From Cyclobacterium plantarum (GTDB taxonomy: Bacteria; Bacteroidota; Bacteroidia; Cytophagales; Cyclobacteriaceae), in the NCBI RefSeq assembly GCF_011290685.1, contig NZ_JAANYN010000011.1:124001-188000 (forward strand): a stretch of 64,000 bases of DNA. The letters run 5' to 3'. The position numbers and the translations under genes were made by a program. Shown piece after piece: positions 23,685 to 33,900 of the stretch. Under the pieces are notes generated by a model. That model did not search any database. It was not told the DNA's origin and saw nothing but the letters and a program-made list of their open reading frames with translations. The number at the start of each line of letters is the position of its first letter. Within the stretch, counting starts at the first letter, position 1.

Positions 23685-26600
23685 TTAATCATCAATTACC
23701 ACACATTTTGCATCGGAAATATCCTGCTCCACGCTTTTATATTTGACATCCTTTTTTACTTTTCCGTCTACATACTTGACAGAAACTTTATCATTTCGTC
23801 CATATGTCTTTTCGGACTTTCTTGGCTTCACAGGTTCCCTGGTAGCTGTGGCACGGCTATTGGCAATTGCAGCCCGTTGTCCTCCTGGATTTCCCAGGCT
23901 GCTACCCACTTCTTCTTTTGATGCCGTCACGCCGGGTTCAGCTTTTTTCTGGGCCTGGGCCGCTTTTACTTGTTCCGGATCTTGTTTGGGAAGGTCTGAC
24001 TTGGAAATAAAAGAGACGATATCATCATTAAGTTTGCCAAGGAAGCGTTTGAACATTTCAAAGGCCTCAAATTTATAAATCAATAAGGGGTCTTTTTGTT
24101 CGTACACTGCATTTTGCACCGACTGTTTCAAATCATCCATGTCTCTGAGGTGCTCTTTCCAGTTTTGGTCGATGATGGCAAGGGTTACTGTTTTTTCAAC
24201 CGCTCTGACCAAATCTCTGCCTTCATTGTTTATGGTAGACTCCAGATTAATGACAACACCAATCTGTTTGATGCCATCTGAAATGGGGACCATGATCTCC
24301 TTTACCGTAGCTCCACGGTTTTTGTAAACATCTTTGAGAATAGGCATTGCCCGTTCCAGAATGTTTTGGTTTTTCTTGATATAATTTTCATAGGCGGCAT
24401 TGAAGAGGATTTTGGTGAGCGTTGCAACATCTTTCTCTTTAAGATCCGTCTGGGAAAATTGATAATCAAGGCCCAAAGAACTAAAAATATTCATCCTCAG
24501 GTTTTCAAGGTCCTCGGTAGATTTGGCCATTTCAATCAAATCCTCAGAAACATCATACATGATGTTCAGGATGTCCAGTTCGAGGCGCTCTCCGATAAGG
24601 GCATTTTTCCTTCTTCGGTAAACTACCTCTCTTTGGCTGTTCATTACATCATCGTATTCCAACAACCTTTTCCTTACCCCAAAGTTATTTTCTTCCACTT
24701 TGCGCTGTGCCCTTTCAATGGATTTGGTAATCATTGAATGTTGTATCACTTCACCTTCTTCCAATCCCATCCGGTCCATGAGTTTGGCGATTCTTTCTGA
24801 GCCAAAAAGGCGCATCAGGTTGTCTTCCAGTGATACAAAAAACTGACTGGAACCCGGATCTCCCTGACGGCCGGATCTACCTCGCAGCTGTCGGTCCACT
24901 CTTCGGGATTCATGCCTCTCCGTTCCGATAATCGCCAAGCCTCCTGCTTGTTTGGATTCGGGAGTAAGTTTAATGTCTGTACCCCTACCGGCCATGTTGG
25001 TGGCTATGGTTACTGTTTTGGGTTTTCCTGCCTCAGCTACTACATCAGCCTCCCTGGCATGCTGCTTGGCATTCAATACCTGGTGCTTTATTTTTCTGAT
25101 GGTGAGCATTCTGCTGAGTAATTCAGATATTTCTACGGATGTGGTACCCACCAATACAGGCCTGTTGGCGTCTGTTAGTTCGTTGATTTCATCCACTACA
25201 GCGTTGAATTTTTCACGGACGGTTTTATAAACTTTGTCTTCGCGGTCTTTTCGCTGTATGGGTTTATTGGTAGGAATCACAATTACATCCAGCTTGTAAA
25301 TTTCCCAGAATTCTCCAGCTTCAGTTTCTGCTGTACCTGTCATGCCGGAAAGCTTGTGGTACATCCTGAAATAATTCTGCAATGTGATGGTGGCATAGGT
25401 CTGTGTAGCATCCTCTACCTTAACATTTTCTTTGGCTTCTATGGCCTGATGCAAACCGTCAGAATACCTTCTTCCTTCCATGACACGGCCCGTCTGCTCA
25501 TCCACAATTTTTACTTTGCCATCCACCAGAATGTATTCGGTATCCTTTTCAAACATACAATAGGCTTTGAGCAGCTGGTTGACAGTATGTATTCTTTGGG
25601 CCTTCACCCCGTAATCCTTGATCAGTTCTTCTTTTCTGATTAGTTTCTCCTTGTCATCAATTGCCTCGTCTTTTTCCAGGTCTGCAATCTCGCTTCCTAT
25701 ATCCGGAAGAATAAAGAAGCTGGCATTTTCATTCTTCTTGGTTATGGTTTCTATGCCATTGTCTGTCAGGTCTACGCTGTTCGATTTTTCGTCGATGGTA
25801 AACAATAAGGGCTCATCTGCTTCCGGCATGTTCCGCTTATTGTCCTGCAGGTAAAAGTTTTCTGTCTTCTGAAGGATGACCCGGATGCCAGGTTCAGAAA
25901 GATACTTGATCAAAGGCTTGTATTTTGGCAGTCCGCGGAAAGCCCTGAACAAAGATAGGCCACCCTCTTTTTCCTTTCCTTCTTTGATTAGTTTTTTGGC
26001 TTCTGTCAGGTAATTTTGTACCAGTTTTCTTTGTTCATCCACCAGGGTGGATACCCTGGGCTTCATTTCGTAAAATTCATGCTGATCTCCTCTTGGAATA
26101 GGACCTGAAATGATCAATGGAGTTCTTGCATCATCGATCAAAACCGAATCAACCTCATCGATCATTGCAAAATGATGCTTACCCTGTACCAGGTCTTTGG
26201 CATCTCTGGCCATATTGTCCCTCAGGTAATCAAAACCAAATTCGTTATTGGTACCATATACAATATCGCATTGGTATGCTTTCCTTCTTCCTTCCGAGTT
26301 AGGGGGGAATTTGTCGATGCAATCTACCTTTAATCCGTGAAATTCAAACAAAGGCGCATTCCACTCGGAATCTCTTTTTGCCAGGTAATCATTCACCGTA
26401 ACAATATGTACTCCTCTTCCGGAAAGGGCATTGAGGTAGGCAGGAAGTGTAGAAACCAGGGTTTTACCTTCACCGGTTGCCATCTCTGCAATGTTTCCCC
26501 TGTGAAGGGCAACACCACCCAAAAGTTGCACATCGTAATGCAGCATGTCCCAGGTGACTTCCACCCCTGCCGCAGTCCACTTGTTGTGCCAGATGGCTTG

Positions 26601-27065
26601 CTCTCCGTCAATTTCCACATAGGATTTGGAAGCCGCCATTTCTCGGTCTGTATCGGATACGGTAACTTTAAGTTGGGCATTTTCCTTAAGCCTGCGCGCA
26701 GTTTCCTTGATGACGGCAAAGGCACGGGGCAATACTTTTTCAAGGCTGACTTCCAGCGCCTCATCCCTTTCTTTTTCTACCTTATCTATTTGGTTAAACA
26801 GGGCATCCTTGGCCTGAACCTGATCTGGATTAAGTGAATCAATCTCTTTTTTCAGTTGATCAATCTTGTCATCAAAATCCTTGAGGTCTTGATTTATAAT
26901 GGTTCTGATATTGCTGGTTTCATTTCTCAATTCATCATCAGATACAGATGACAATTTATCATAGGCTGCATTGATCAGCGCTACTGATGGGCTCAAGCTT
27001 TTGATATCCCGGTCGGATTTGGTACCAAAAACTTTTGCCAACCCTTTTGCTATTGCTTCTATCAT
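23685..27065 (-). CDS. secA: Preprotein translocase ATPase SecA
   Basis: Motor of the general secretion pathway, driving unfolded preproteins through SecYEG. At 1126 aa it is longer than the roughly 900-aa form of E. coli, with an inserted segment at about 330-440, which is normal for Bacteroidota. Walker A is MATGEGKT (about 195-202), Walker B the MIDEVDSVLIDDARTPLI block, and helicase motifs follow (TNMAGRGTDIKL, LRGRSGRQGDPG). The C-terminal tail ends DAKCVVIDD and lacks the CxCx8C zinc motif. It heads a leftward run with the SPOR-like lipoprotein, amidohydrolase and nuclease genes behind it. Confidence 0.97.
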   Translation of the reverse strand: MIEAIAKGLAKVFGTKSDRDIKSLSPSVALINAAYDKLSSVSDDELRNETSNIRTIINQDLKDFDDKIDQLKKEIDSLNPDQVQAKDALFNQIDKVEKERDEALEVSLEKVLPRAFAVIKETARRLKENAQLKVTVSDTDREMAASKSYVEIDGEQAIWHNKWTAAGVEVTWDMLHYDVQLLGGVALHRGNIAEMATGEGKTLVSTLPAYLNALSGRGVHIVTVNDYLAKRDSEWNAPLFEFHGLKVDCIDKFPPNSEGRRKAYQCDIVYGTNNEFGFDYLRDNMARDAKDLVQGKHHFAMIDEVDSVLIDDARTPLIISGPIPRGDQHEFYEMKPRVSTLVDEQRKLVQNYLTEAKKLIKEGKEKEGGLSLFRAFRGLPKYKPLIKYLSEPGIRVILQKTENFYLQDNKRNMPEADEPLLFTIDEKSNSVDLTDNGIETITKKNENASFFILPDIGSEIADLEKDEAIDDKEKLIRKEELIKDYGVKAQRIHTVNQLLKAYCMFEKDTEYILVDGKVKIVDEQTGRVMEGRRYSDGLHQAIEAKENVKVEDATQTYATITLQNYFRMYHKLSGMTGTAETEAGEFWEIYKLDVIVIPTNKPIQRKDREDKVYKTVREKFNAVVDEINELTDANRPVLVGTTSVEISELLSRMLTIRKIKHQVLNAKQHAREADVVAEAGKPKTVTIATNMAGRGTDIKLTPESKQAGGLAIIGTERHESRRVDRQLRGRSGRQGDPGSSQFFVSLEDNLMRLFGSERIAKLMDRMGLEEGEVIQHSMITKSIERAQRKVEENNFGVRKRLLEYDDVMNSQREVVYRRRKNALIGERLELDILNIMYDVSEDLIEMAKSTEDLENLRMNIFSSLGLDYQFSQTDLKEKDVATLTKILFNAAYENYIKKNQNILERAMPILKDVYKNRGATVKEIMVPISDGIKQIGVVINLESTINNEGRDLVRAVEKTVTLAIIDQNWKEHLRDMDDLKQSVQNAVYEQKDPLLIYKFEAFEMFKRFLGKLNDDIVSFISKSDLPKQDPEQVKAAQAQKKAEPGVTASKEEVGSSLGNPGGQRAAIANSRATATREPVKPRKSEKTYGRNDKVSVKYVDGKVKKDVKYKSVEQDISDAKCVVIDD

Positions 27066-27078
27066 ATATGTAAATTCT

Positions 27079-27891
27079 TTATCGCTTTTCTAAATTTTCC
27101 AAATCTTTGACTTTCGCAGTCAAGGAAATATTCCCTGAAAACACCTGTTTGGCAGGTCCGGCCAAAACAATATTTTTAAATCCACCTTTATTATCTTCGG
27201 TAAACCGTACTTCAAGGTTTCCTCCCAAGGTGGTGATTTTTATTGAATTTTGCTGCTGTTGCGCACCATAAACCAAAGCACAGGCGGTTACCCCGGTGCC
27301 ACAAGAAAGAGTTTCATCCTCCACTCCGCGCTCGAAAGTTCTTACCTGAATGTGATTTTTTGCCAATGCTTGTACAAAATTCACATTGGTGCCCTGGGGA
27401 TATCTTTGGACATCATGCCGGATCTTTTTGCCATTACCCAACACATCATGCTGCTGCAGTTCCTCTACAAAAACAATATGATGGGGAGATCCGGTGTCCA
27501 CAAAAAACTCCTCACCCAAGGGCTGAATTTTTTGTACATCTCCCATTTCCAACGCTACCCATTCACCGGAAATGCTGGCCTGGTGTGGCCCGTCTATGGC
27601 CAGAAAATGAGTTTTATCAGTAATGATGCCCAGGAAGGAAGCAAAAGCTACGGCACAGCGGGCACCATTCCCACACATGCTTTGGCTACCATCGGCATTA
27701 TAATAGCACATTTCAAAATCGTATCCGGCTTTTTCCTGAAGCAGGATCAGACCATCTGCTCCGATTCCAAATTTTCTATGGCATAGGTGCTTAATCTGGC
27801 TGATAGGATCATCGCCCAGAGAAAACTCCCTTCCATCTACCATGATGAAATCATTCCCTGTACCCTGATATTTATAAAATCTTATATCCAT
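27079..27891 (-). CDS. dapF: Diaminopimelate epimerase
   Basis: Converts LL- to meso-diaminopimelate for lysine and peptidoglycan synthesis. The 270-aa protein carries both catalytic cysteines: Cys73 in MCGNGARC and Cys197 in LSCGTGVTA. YQGTGNDFIMVDGR and FGIGADGLILL at the N terminus, and the paired SPHHIVFV and FERGVEDETL motifs, are also typical. The gene lies 13 bp upstream of secA in the same direction, so they may be cotranscribed. Confidence 0.96.
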   Translation of the reverse strand: MDIRFYKYQGTGNDFIMVDGREFSLGDDPISQIKHLCHRKFGIGADGLILLQEKAGYDFEMCYYNADGSQSMCGNGARCAVAFASFLGIITDKTHFLAIDGPHQASISGEWVALEMGDVQKIQPLGEEFFVDTGSPHHIVFVEELQQHDVLGNGKKIRHDVQRYPQGTNVNFVQALAKNHIQVRTFERGVEDETLSCGTGVTACALVYGAQQQQNSIKITTLGGNLEVRFTEDNKGGFKNIVLAGPAKQVFSGNISLTAKVKDLENLEKR

Positions 27892-28348
27892 TTATATTTA
27901 AACATGTTACATCCTGATTATTAAATGAATAATTCACTTAATGGTAACAGTTTAGGTGCGCATATAGCATCAAAAACCCCACCAATATCAGTACCAAACA
28001 CAAAAATAATCATCTTGTCCGAAATTTCGGGTTAATATTCAATTAACTGTGGAATTTAGCAATGAAAGCCATGGTGTTAGCGGATCACTTGTCTGAGGCC
28101 TACGAAGGAATTCCAATAATCTATTATTGTAGGGCGAAAAATTCCGGAGGATTTTTACATGTGTATGTAGAATTCTTCCGGATGCAATCAGGTATTAACT
28201 TCAGGGAGCACAAAATCAAAGGGAGGCTTTTAAAAAAATTAATTTTTTAAATTATTAAAAACAAGTTGTTTACACTTATTATATCACAGTTCACATACTT
28301 TTTGGCATGTTGATTGCCTGTAAGAGATCCGAACCAAACCAATTTATT
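27892..28348. other. Gene-free region with a long imperfect hairpin
   Basis: About 450 bp between the divergent dapF and DUF4382-like genes. At 28142-28183 two 19-nt arms (starting TTCCGGAGG and ending CTTCCGGAT) pair at 15 of 19 positions around a GTGT loop. A 62-codon frame (28062-28250) spans this hairpin, but it has no family likeness and I do not accept it. TACTTTTTG near 28297 is a poor -7 candidate for the downstream gene. Confidence 0.4.
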
Positions 28349-29122
28349 ATGAAAATTACGATGAAGAGATTGATTACCTCCGGACTTTGTTTTGGTATTT
28401 TTCTGACGATGATTTCCTGTCAAACTGAAGAAGAAACCAATCCTCCGGAAAATCAGGAAGAAGTACGTTTAGCGTCAACAGCAAGACAACCATCTGAATC
28501 GGATCAAGGGGCCAGAAGTATGTTAAATGCGATGGTGGTGACAACCTTTCAGGTAGGAACAAAAGAAATGGAGATGAAGTATGCTGCAGAAGCGGATATT
28601 GTAGCGGGTATTGATCTGGGAAGTATTAGCCTGAAATCAAATGTAAATACTGAACTTGGCACTGCTTCCAGCCAACCTCAAACCCTGGTGTTGATCAGCG
28701 ATGGACAAGCCATGGTTTCTGCAGTTGGGGAAGGAAATACACCAAAAGGCAATTACACGGAATTACAATTTGAATTGTATAAAAATACCGCCGTGGGAAA
28801 TGATGACCCCATGTATGGAAAATCTCTATGGATAGATGGAGAAATTAATGGACAAACCAGCCAGATATGGATGGATGTGGAAAGCGAAATCCGCGCCATT
28901 GCAGAGAGTGAAGAGGGGCACGAAGTCAATGAAAATACAGAATTGATGCTGGTCTTTGACTTGGAAGAGTTGTTTCAAGGGGTAGATTTTGAAGCCGCCG
29001 TAGATGGAAATGCAGATGGAGTGATAGAAGTGGGGCCAGATGATGCCGATGGCAATTCCAATCTGTATGGCCAAATAGAAAGTAACCTGGAATCATCCGT
29101 AAAATTTGAGAAAAATTCTTAA
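28349..29122 (+). CDS. DUF4382-like lipoprotein with an EF-hand-like loop
   Basis: Start set at 28349 (MKITMKRLITSG), which gives a lipoprotein signal ending in M-I-S-C (Cys24); an earlier in-frame ATG would place Lys-Arg-Ser residues in front. The 257-aa product has an acidic linker and then a beta-rich domain. Within it KGNYTELQFELYKN resembles the K-G-x-Y-T-x-[IL]-R block of DUF4382. ENTELMLVFDLEEL and the calcium-loop-like DGNADGVIEVGPDD follow. This C-terminal D-x-N-x-D-G-x-I turn suggests metal binding. Function unknown; single gene with its own terminator. Confidence 0.7.
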   Translation: MKITMKRLITSGLCFGIFLTMISCQTEEETNPPENQEEVRLASTARQPSESDQGARSMLNAMVVTTFQVGTKEMEMKYAAEADIVAGIDLGSISLKSNVNTELGTASSQPQTLVLISDGQAMVSAVGEGNTPKGNYTELQFELYKNTAVGNDDPMYGKSLWIDGEINGQTSQIWMDVESEIRAIAESEEGHEVNENTELMLVFDLEELFQGVDFEAAVDGNADGVIEVGPDDADGNSNLYGQIESNLESSVKFEKNS

Positions 29123-29145
29123 TCAAAAGGATTGATTAATGCTAA

Positions 29146-29177
29146 AAGAGCTTGCTTCTTAAGCAGGCTCTTTTTTT
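29146..29177 (+). terminator. Strong intrinsic terminator of the DUF4382-like gene
   Basis: AGAGCTTGCTT pairs with AAGCAGGCTCT (one G-T wobble) around a 2-nt CT turn, followed by seven T residues. It begins about 24 bp after the stop codon. Confidence 0.85.
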
Positions 29178-29204
29178 ATTTGGTAGCTAATACACTAACA
29201 AAAT

Positions 29205-29276
29205 ATGAAATCGACACGATTAAAATCATCATTAAACACACTGGGCAATGATTATTTTAATCGTCAAAGATTCCAT
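29205..29276. repeat. REP-like dispersed palindrome, copy 2 (inverted)
   Basis: The reverse complement of copy 1 at 2392-2461: arms CGATTAAAATCATCATT and AATGATTATTTTAATCG differ from a perfect 17-bp stem by one base, with a 13-nt loop. It lies between a terminator and the MazG-like gene. A longer frame for that gene (from 29248) takes its first nine residues from this repeat. Confidence 0.8.
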
Positions 29277-29304
29277 GTGGCAACTTAAAGACAATTATAA
29301 ACAC

Positions 29305-29775
29305 ATGAAAGATCCCCAAAGCCTGGCATCAGTAGCCAGATTCCACCATACTTTTAAACACCCTGTTTTAACAGAACCCGCCATCCCCCCTTCTACCCGG
29401 TGTCAGTTACGAATTGATTTGATTTCTGAGGAGCTTCAGGAATTGAAAGAAGCAATTGACAAACAGGATTTGGTAGAGGTAGCAGATGCTTTATGTGATA
29501 TCCAATATGTACTTTCGGGGGCCATCCTGGAATTTGGACTGGCAGAAAAATTTCGGGCTTTGTTTGAAGAAGTGCAGCGATCAAATATGAGCAAGGCCTG
29601 CAAAAATGAAAAAGAGGCACAGGAAACCGTGAATTTTTACAAAAACAAAGGCACTGATTGCTATTTTAAGGAAGTTGATGAGTTATATCTGGTGTACAGG
29701 ACATCTGATAACAAAACGTTAAAATCCATTTATTACTCTCCCGCCGATCTGGCAGCTATTTTACAAACCCCTTGA
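29305..29775 (+). CDS. MazG-like nucleoside triphosphate pyrophosphohydrolase
   Basis: Starts MKDPQSLASVARFHHTF; the ATG at 29248 reads through the REP-like palindrome and the one at 29275 sits at its edge, so I prefer 29305. The 156-aa protein shows the all-alpha NTP pyrophosphatase pattern: EELQELKEAIDKQDLVEVADALCDIQYVLSG carries the EExxE and E-x2-D acidic residues that bind magnesium. MSKACKNEKEA and SDNKTLKSIYYSPADL are conserved in this subfamily. It hydrolyses (d)NTPs to monophosphates and pyrophosphate, removing damaged or excess nucleotides. The P1 peptidase gene follows 4 bp downstream. Confidence 0.85.
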   Translation: MKDPQSLASVARFHHTFKHPVLTEPAIPPSTRCQLRIDLISEELQELKEAIDKQDLVEVADALCDIQYVLSGAILEFGLAEKFRALFEEVQRSNMSKACKNEKEAQETVNFYKNKGTDCYFKEVDELYLVYRTSDNKTLKSIYYSPADLAAILQTP

Positions 29776-29779
29776 AAAC

Positions 29780-30874
29780 ATGCGATATCTCTTTATTTTG
29801 AGCCTAATAACAGGCATGGTCTACAGCCAGGTATTTGCCCAGAACAGTGCCAGAAATTATGGTATTTCCCTGGGTGTACTGACACCTGGAGAATGGAATG
29901 CCATTACGGATGTACCTGGGGTGGCCGTAGGTCAGGTTACTTTAAAGGAGGGCGAAAATATTAGAACGGGTGTTACTGCGGTTTTACCACATCAGCTTAA
30001 CCTCTTTCAACAAAAAGTTCCCGCAGCTGTTTTTGTAGGTAATGGTTTTGGCAAGTTGGTAGGAACCACTCAGATCCAGGAATTGGGAAACCTGGAATCC
30101 CCCATAATACTTACCAATACCCTGAGTGTGGCAGCTGGAATGGAGGGCATATTGGACCACATGCTGTTCCTGGAAGGAAATGAAAATGTAGGTTCCCTCA
30201 ATGCTGTGGTGGGTGAGACAAACGATGGCTATCTGAATGACATTAGGGGCAGGCATGTGAAGCCAGATGATGTGAGGGAAGCCATAAAAATAGCAAAAGG
30301 TGGCCCGGTAATAGAAGGAAATGTCGGTGCAGGGACTGGAACAGTTTGTTTTGGATTCAAAGGAGGCATAGGCACTTCTTCCCGAAAACTTCCGGAAAGC
30401 CTTGGGGGATTTACGGTTGGTGTACTGGTACAAAGCAATTTTGGAGGAGTGTTGCAAATCGGTGGCCAGCCTGTAGGCAAAATTCTTGGGCAGTATAGTT
30501 ATAAAAATCAATTGGAGTCGGCCGATGGTTCTTGTATGATAGTGGTCGCAACGGATGCACCAGTGGATCACCGGAATCTGGAGCGCATTGCCAGGAGAGC
30601 AATCATGGGTTTGGCAAGGACAGGCGGTATTGCCTCCAATGGCAGTGGTGATTATGTGTTGGCTTTCAGCACCACCAAAGAACATCTTTTAACCTCCGGC
30701 TCTACAGCAACGCTGGCCAATGACCAGGTCAGCCCTCTGTTTTTGGCAGCTATTGAGGCTACAGAAGAAGCGATCATCAATTCCCTTTTTGCAGCTGAAG
30801 ACATGAAAGGTAAAAATGGGAGGATTGTCAAGGCGCTACCAAAGGAAAAGGTAAGTGCCCTGTTCAGGGAATAA
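29780..30874 (+). CDS. P1-family (DmpA/S58) N-terminal nucleophile peptidase
   Basis: A 364-aa protein with a signal peptide (about 1-21, ending VFAQ), so probably periplasmic. It aligns with DmpA/BapA-type aminopeptidases: ITDVPGVAVGQVTL, TGVTAVLPH, VFVGNGFGKLVGTTQIQELG, ETNDGYLNDIRGRHV, GNVGAGTGTVCFGFKGGIGTSSR. The SADGSCMIVVATDAP segment holds Ser251, at the place of the DmpA autoprocessing serine (Ser250), though the preceding residue is Gly. These enzymes self-cleave into two chains and release N-terminal D-amino acids, beta-amino acids or glycine. The substrate here is unknown. Confidence 0.9.
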   Translation: MRYLFILSLITGMVYSQVFAQNSARNYGISLGVLTPGEWNAITDVPGVAVGQVTLKEGENIRTGVTAVLPHQLNLFQQKVPAAVFVGNGFGKLVGTTQIQELGNLESPIILTNTLSVAAGMEGILDHMLFLEGNENVGSLNAVVGETNDGYLNDIRGRHVKPDDVREAIKIAKGGPVIEGNVGAGTGTVCFGFKGGIGTSSRKLPESLGGFTVGVLVQSNFGGVLQIGGQPVGKILGQYSYKNQLESADGSCMIVVATDAPVDHRNLERIARRAIMGLARTGGIASNGSGDYVLAFSTTKEHLLTSGSTATLANDQVSPLFLAAIEATEEAIINSLFAAEDMKGKNGRIVKALPKEKVSALFRE

Positions 30875-30990
30875 TCGGTTTCCCCGGCATTTTTCAAATC
30901 GAAAAGGTTGTTTTATTTTATTAGGTAGATGGCCTGGCATTCAATAATTCTTTGTATAATTGATTCTTTCAATGTGAATCAATAGGCAAA

Positions 30991-33900
30991 GTGGTTGCTG
31001 TACAGGAATTTCATCAAAATTATTTTAGGCAAATCTGCCTGGGAGCTTTGTTGTTGCTCATGTTTGCAGCCATTCCGGTTCAGGCACAATTGGTTAAGCC
31101 ATTTTTGCCCCGGGTTCCAGATAATGGACCCAGTACCAATATTTACAATATCAACGGGGATTTTGCCATTATTGGCAATACCAACCTGACCCTCGAGAAT
31201 TACAGCCTGAATTTTCAAAATAATTACCCCATGATTTATGTGGATGCTGATGAAGATCCGCAAACACTTAATTCTTCTTCAGCATCTTTGGTTTTCCCTG
31301 ATGAAAATGGTGCAGACCCTTCTTGTACGCAGGTAGTTTATGCGGGATTGTACTGGACAGGCAGATCGGCAGAGGACATGCAGTTTGAAGTAACCAAATC
31401 CGGTACCACAAAAAATTATGATAAAAAGTCCGTTTCACTTAAAGTTCCCGGTCAATCAGCCTATACTACCATTCGGGCACAAAACGACCAGATTTGGTTC
31501 CCGGAATCATACCTGGATCAAGATGGATTATTTGTGGGCTATGCGGATGTAACCGATCTGGTAAAAGCTGCGGGACAGGGAGAATATTGGCTGGCAGATA
31601 TTGCATTGCAAGAGGGAACCGGGGGATCCATAGGTTATTTTGGAGGCTGGGGATTGGTGGTTATTTATGAAAACCCGCTTATGGAGGCAAGAGATGTAGT
31701 TGTTTTTGATGGCTACGCCTATGTGGCCTCCTATTTGGAAGACGATTATTTTTTGAATCTTGATGGATTTTCAGCTGTCGAAATGGGTGACGTTAAGGTA
31801 AAAATGGGCATGATGGCAGCAGAAGGAGAAAGAGGAGGAACCGGAGATTATATTGAAATTGAGAAAGGAGAAGGTTCAGGAGAATTTGTACGCCTGGCAC
31901 ACGAAAGCAATGATACTTTTAATTTTTTCAATTCCAGTATATTTACCGAAGGCAATCCACGCAATCCCGAGCTGATTAACAATACAGGGATTGATTTGTC
32001 AGTCTTTGAGTTACCCAATGAAAACAACAATATCATTGCGAATGGACAAACCAAAACCAGAATAAAGTATACTACCGTTATTGATACCTATGTAATTTTT
32101 AACATTACATTTTCTATTAATGCCCGGCAGACCAGGCTGGAGGCAATAAACGAATTGGTTAGTGCCAGCGGCTTGGCCAACGATGTTCACCAGGTTGGGG
32201 CAAATGAAGATTTAATGTTTCGATTGGAAATCCGAAACAAAGGCCAAGAGCCGATTGAGGAAGCGAAGGTGGAAATACCCATTCCCCTACTTGCTGAATT
32301 TTCGGCTGTTTCCACCACCTGGCTAGCTGGTGGAACTCCGGCAAATGCTTATTATGATGCCTCCAAAGGGGCAGGTGGAGCACTTGTTTGGGAAATCGGA
32401 GACATACCCGTTTCATCGGATCCGGATGAATTATTGGGTTACCTGGAATACACATTGGTTTCTCCGGATAATTGTGCTGGACCGGCTGGTTTTCAGTGTG
32501 AAGCGGAATTTTCGCTGGAAGGTGAAGTAACCGGTAAGAATGCAGAAACCGGCATTCCTTTTTCAAGCCCTTTGATTCAGGGGTTTCCAAGTGATGAGGA
32601 ATGCCCTTCAAACCCCAATTCAGCACCACTGCTATTTGAAGTGTTGACCAATGGAGAATCTTGTTCCACCGATGATACGGTTTTGGAAATTAATTTGTGC
32701 AATATTCCGGGTGATGGTATACCTGTTTCAGAAATTGCAGGTAATTTTCCTGATGGCGTCAGGTTTTACGATTCTTTTCCGCCAGATCCGGCAGCAATGG
32801 AATACAACCTGTCCAATCCTTTTCCAAAAACAAATGAAAGCCGGGAATTTGTGGCCATTTTGGAAGGGGACGGAAAGTGTTTTCGCCCTTTTACAATAAG
32901 CCACCAGTCCATGGAAGCTCTTCCTGCTGTCACTTCAGCCTATGAAGGATCCCATATTTCCTGTCATGGTGCTTCGGATGGATCTGTTTTCGCCTTTGTA
33001 GAAGGAGGTATATCTCCCTATACCTACCAATGGGATGATCCCGGTAATTCCACTACACCCAGTTTGGAAAATCTTCCAGCAGGTACTTATACTGTCACCA
33101 TCACCGACAGTCAATCCTGTACAGCAACAGCTTCTGTTACACTCCAGCAACCTCAACCGCTTGCTATTCAAGTGGATGATCAAAACTCTGTGCTAATCCT
33201 GGATTGTGAGGCAGCGGATGGGGGAATTGTAAACTTTGAAGTTTCAGGTGGAAGTGTACCGGTTAAGGCGGAATTAATACTTATCGAAGAAGGAGGATTG
33301 GAGGAAACAATAGATCGTTTTGACTTTCAGATCAACAGGAATTTCAGTTTTGAAGCACTTGAAGCAAGTGGTTATGTAATAAGGGCAACAGATACCAATG
33401 AATGTACTCAGGAAATCTCATTTGAGATACAGGGATCCCAGCCCTTATCTTATACTACATCCATAAGTCCCATACAAAACTGTCTGGAGCCTGAAAGTGC
33501 TGTCATTTCAATTATTCCTGATGGAGATTCTGCGAATTATACCTATCTCTGGTCCAATGGAGCCACCACAGCAAGCATCCAGGACCTGGGTCCGGGAACC
33601 TATTCAGTGGTGATTTCTGATTCATTTGGATGTAGCAGAGAAGAAGAGTTTTCCATAGCGCCCCTAAGTCCTCCGGTTTTTTCAGTTTCATCTGCTACTG
33701 AGGTAATTTGTGGGGAATCAGGTTTGAGCACCACTTTTTTTGTGGAGTTACCTGCTGATGCTGCAGCAGCAAGTATTGTGTGGAGCGGAGGACAGGTTTC
33801 AGCAGATGGAAGGCAAATGGTAAGCGCGCAGCCTGGAAATTATACGGTTACCCTGACAGATGAAAATGGCTGTGCATCTGAACAGGAAGTGCAGGTATTG

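Noticed and set aside
28062-28250. 62-codon rightward frame in the gap before the DUF4382-like gene
   Set aside because: Spans an imperfect hairpin, has no family likeness and no neighbour in the same direction. Probably non-coding.
29248-29304. N-terminal extension of the MazG-like protein
   Set aside because: The first nine codons come from the REP-like repeat, and homologues of this family start near MKDPQSL. Start moved to 29305.
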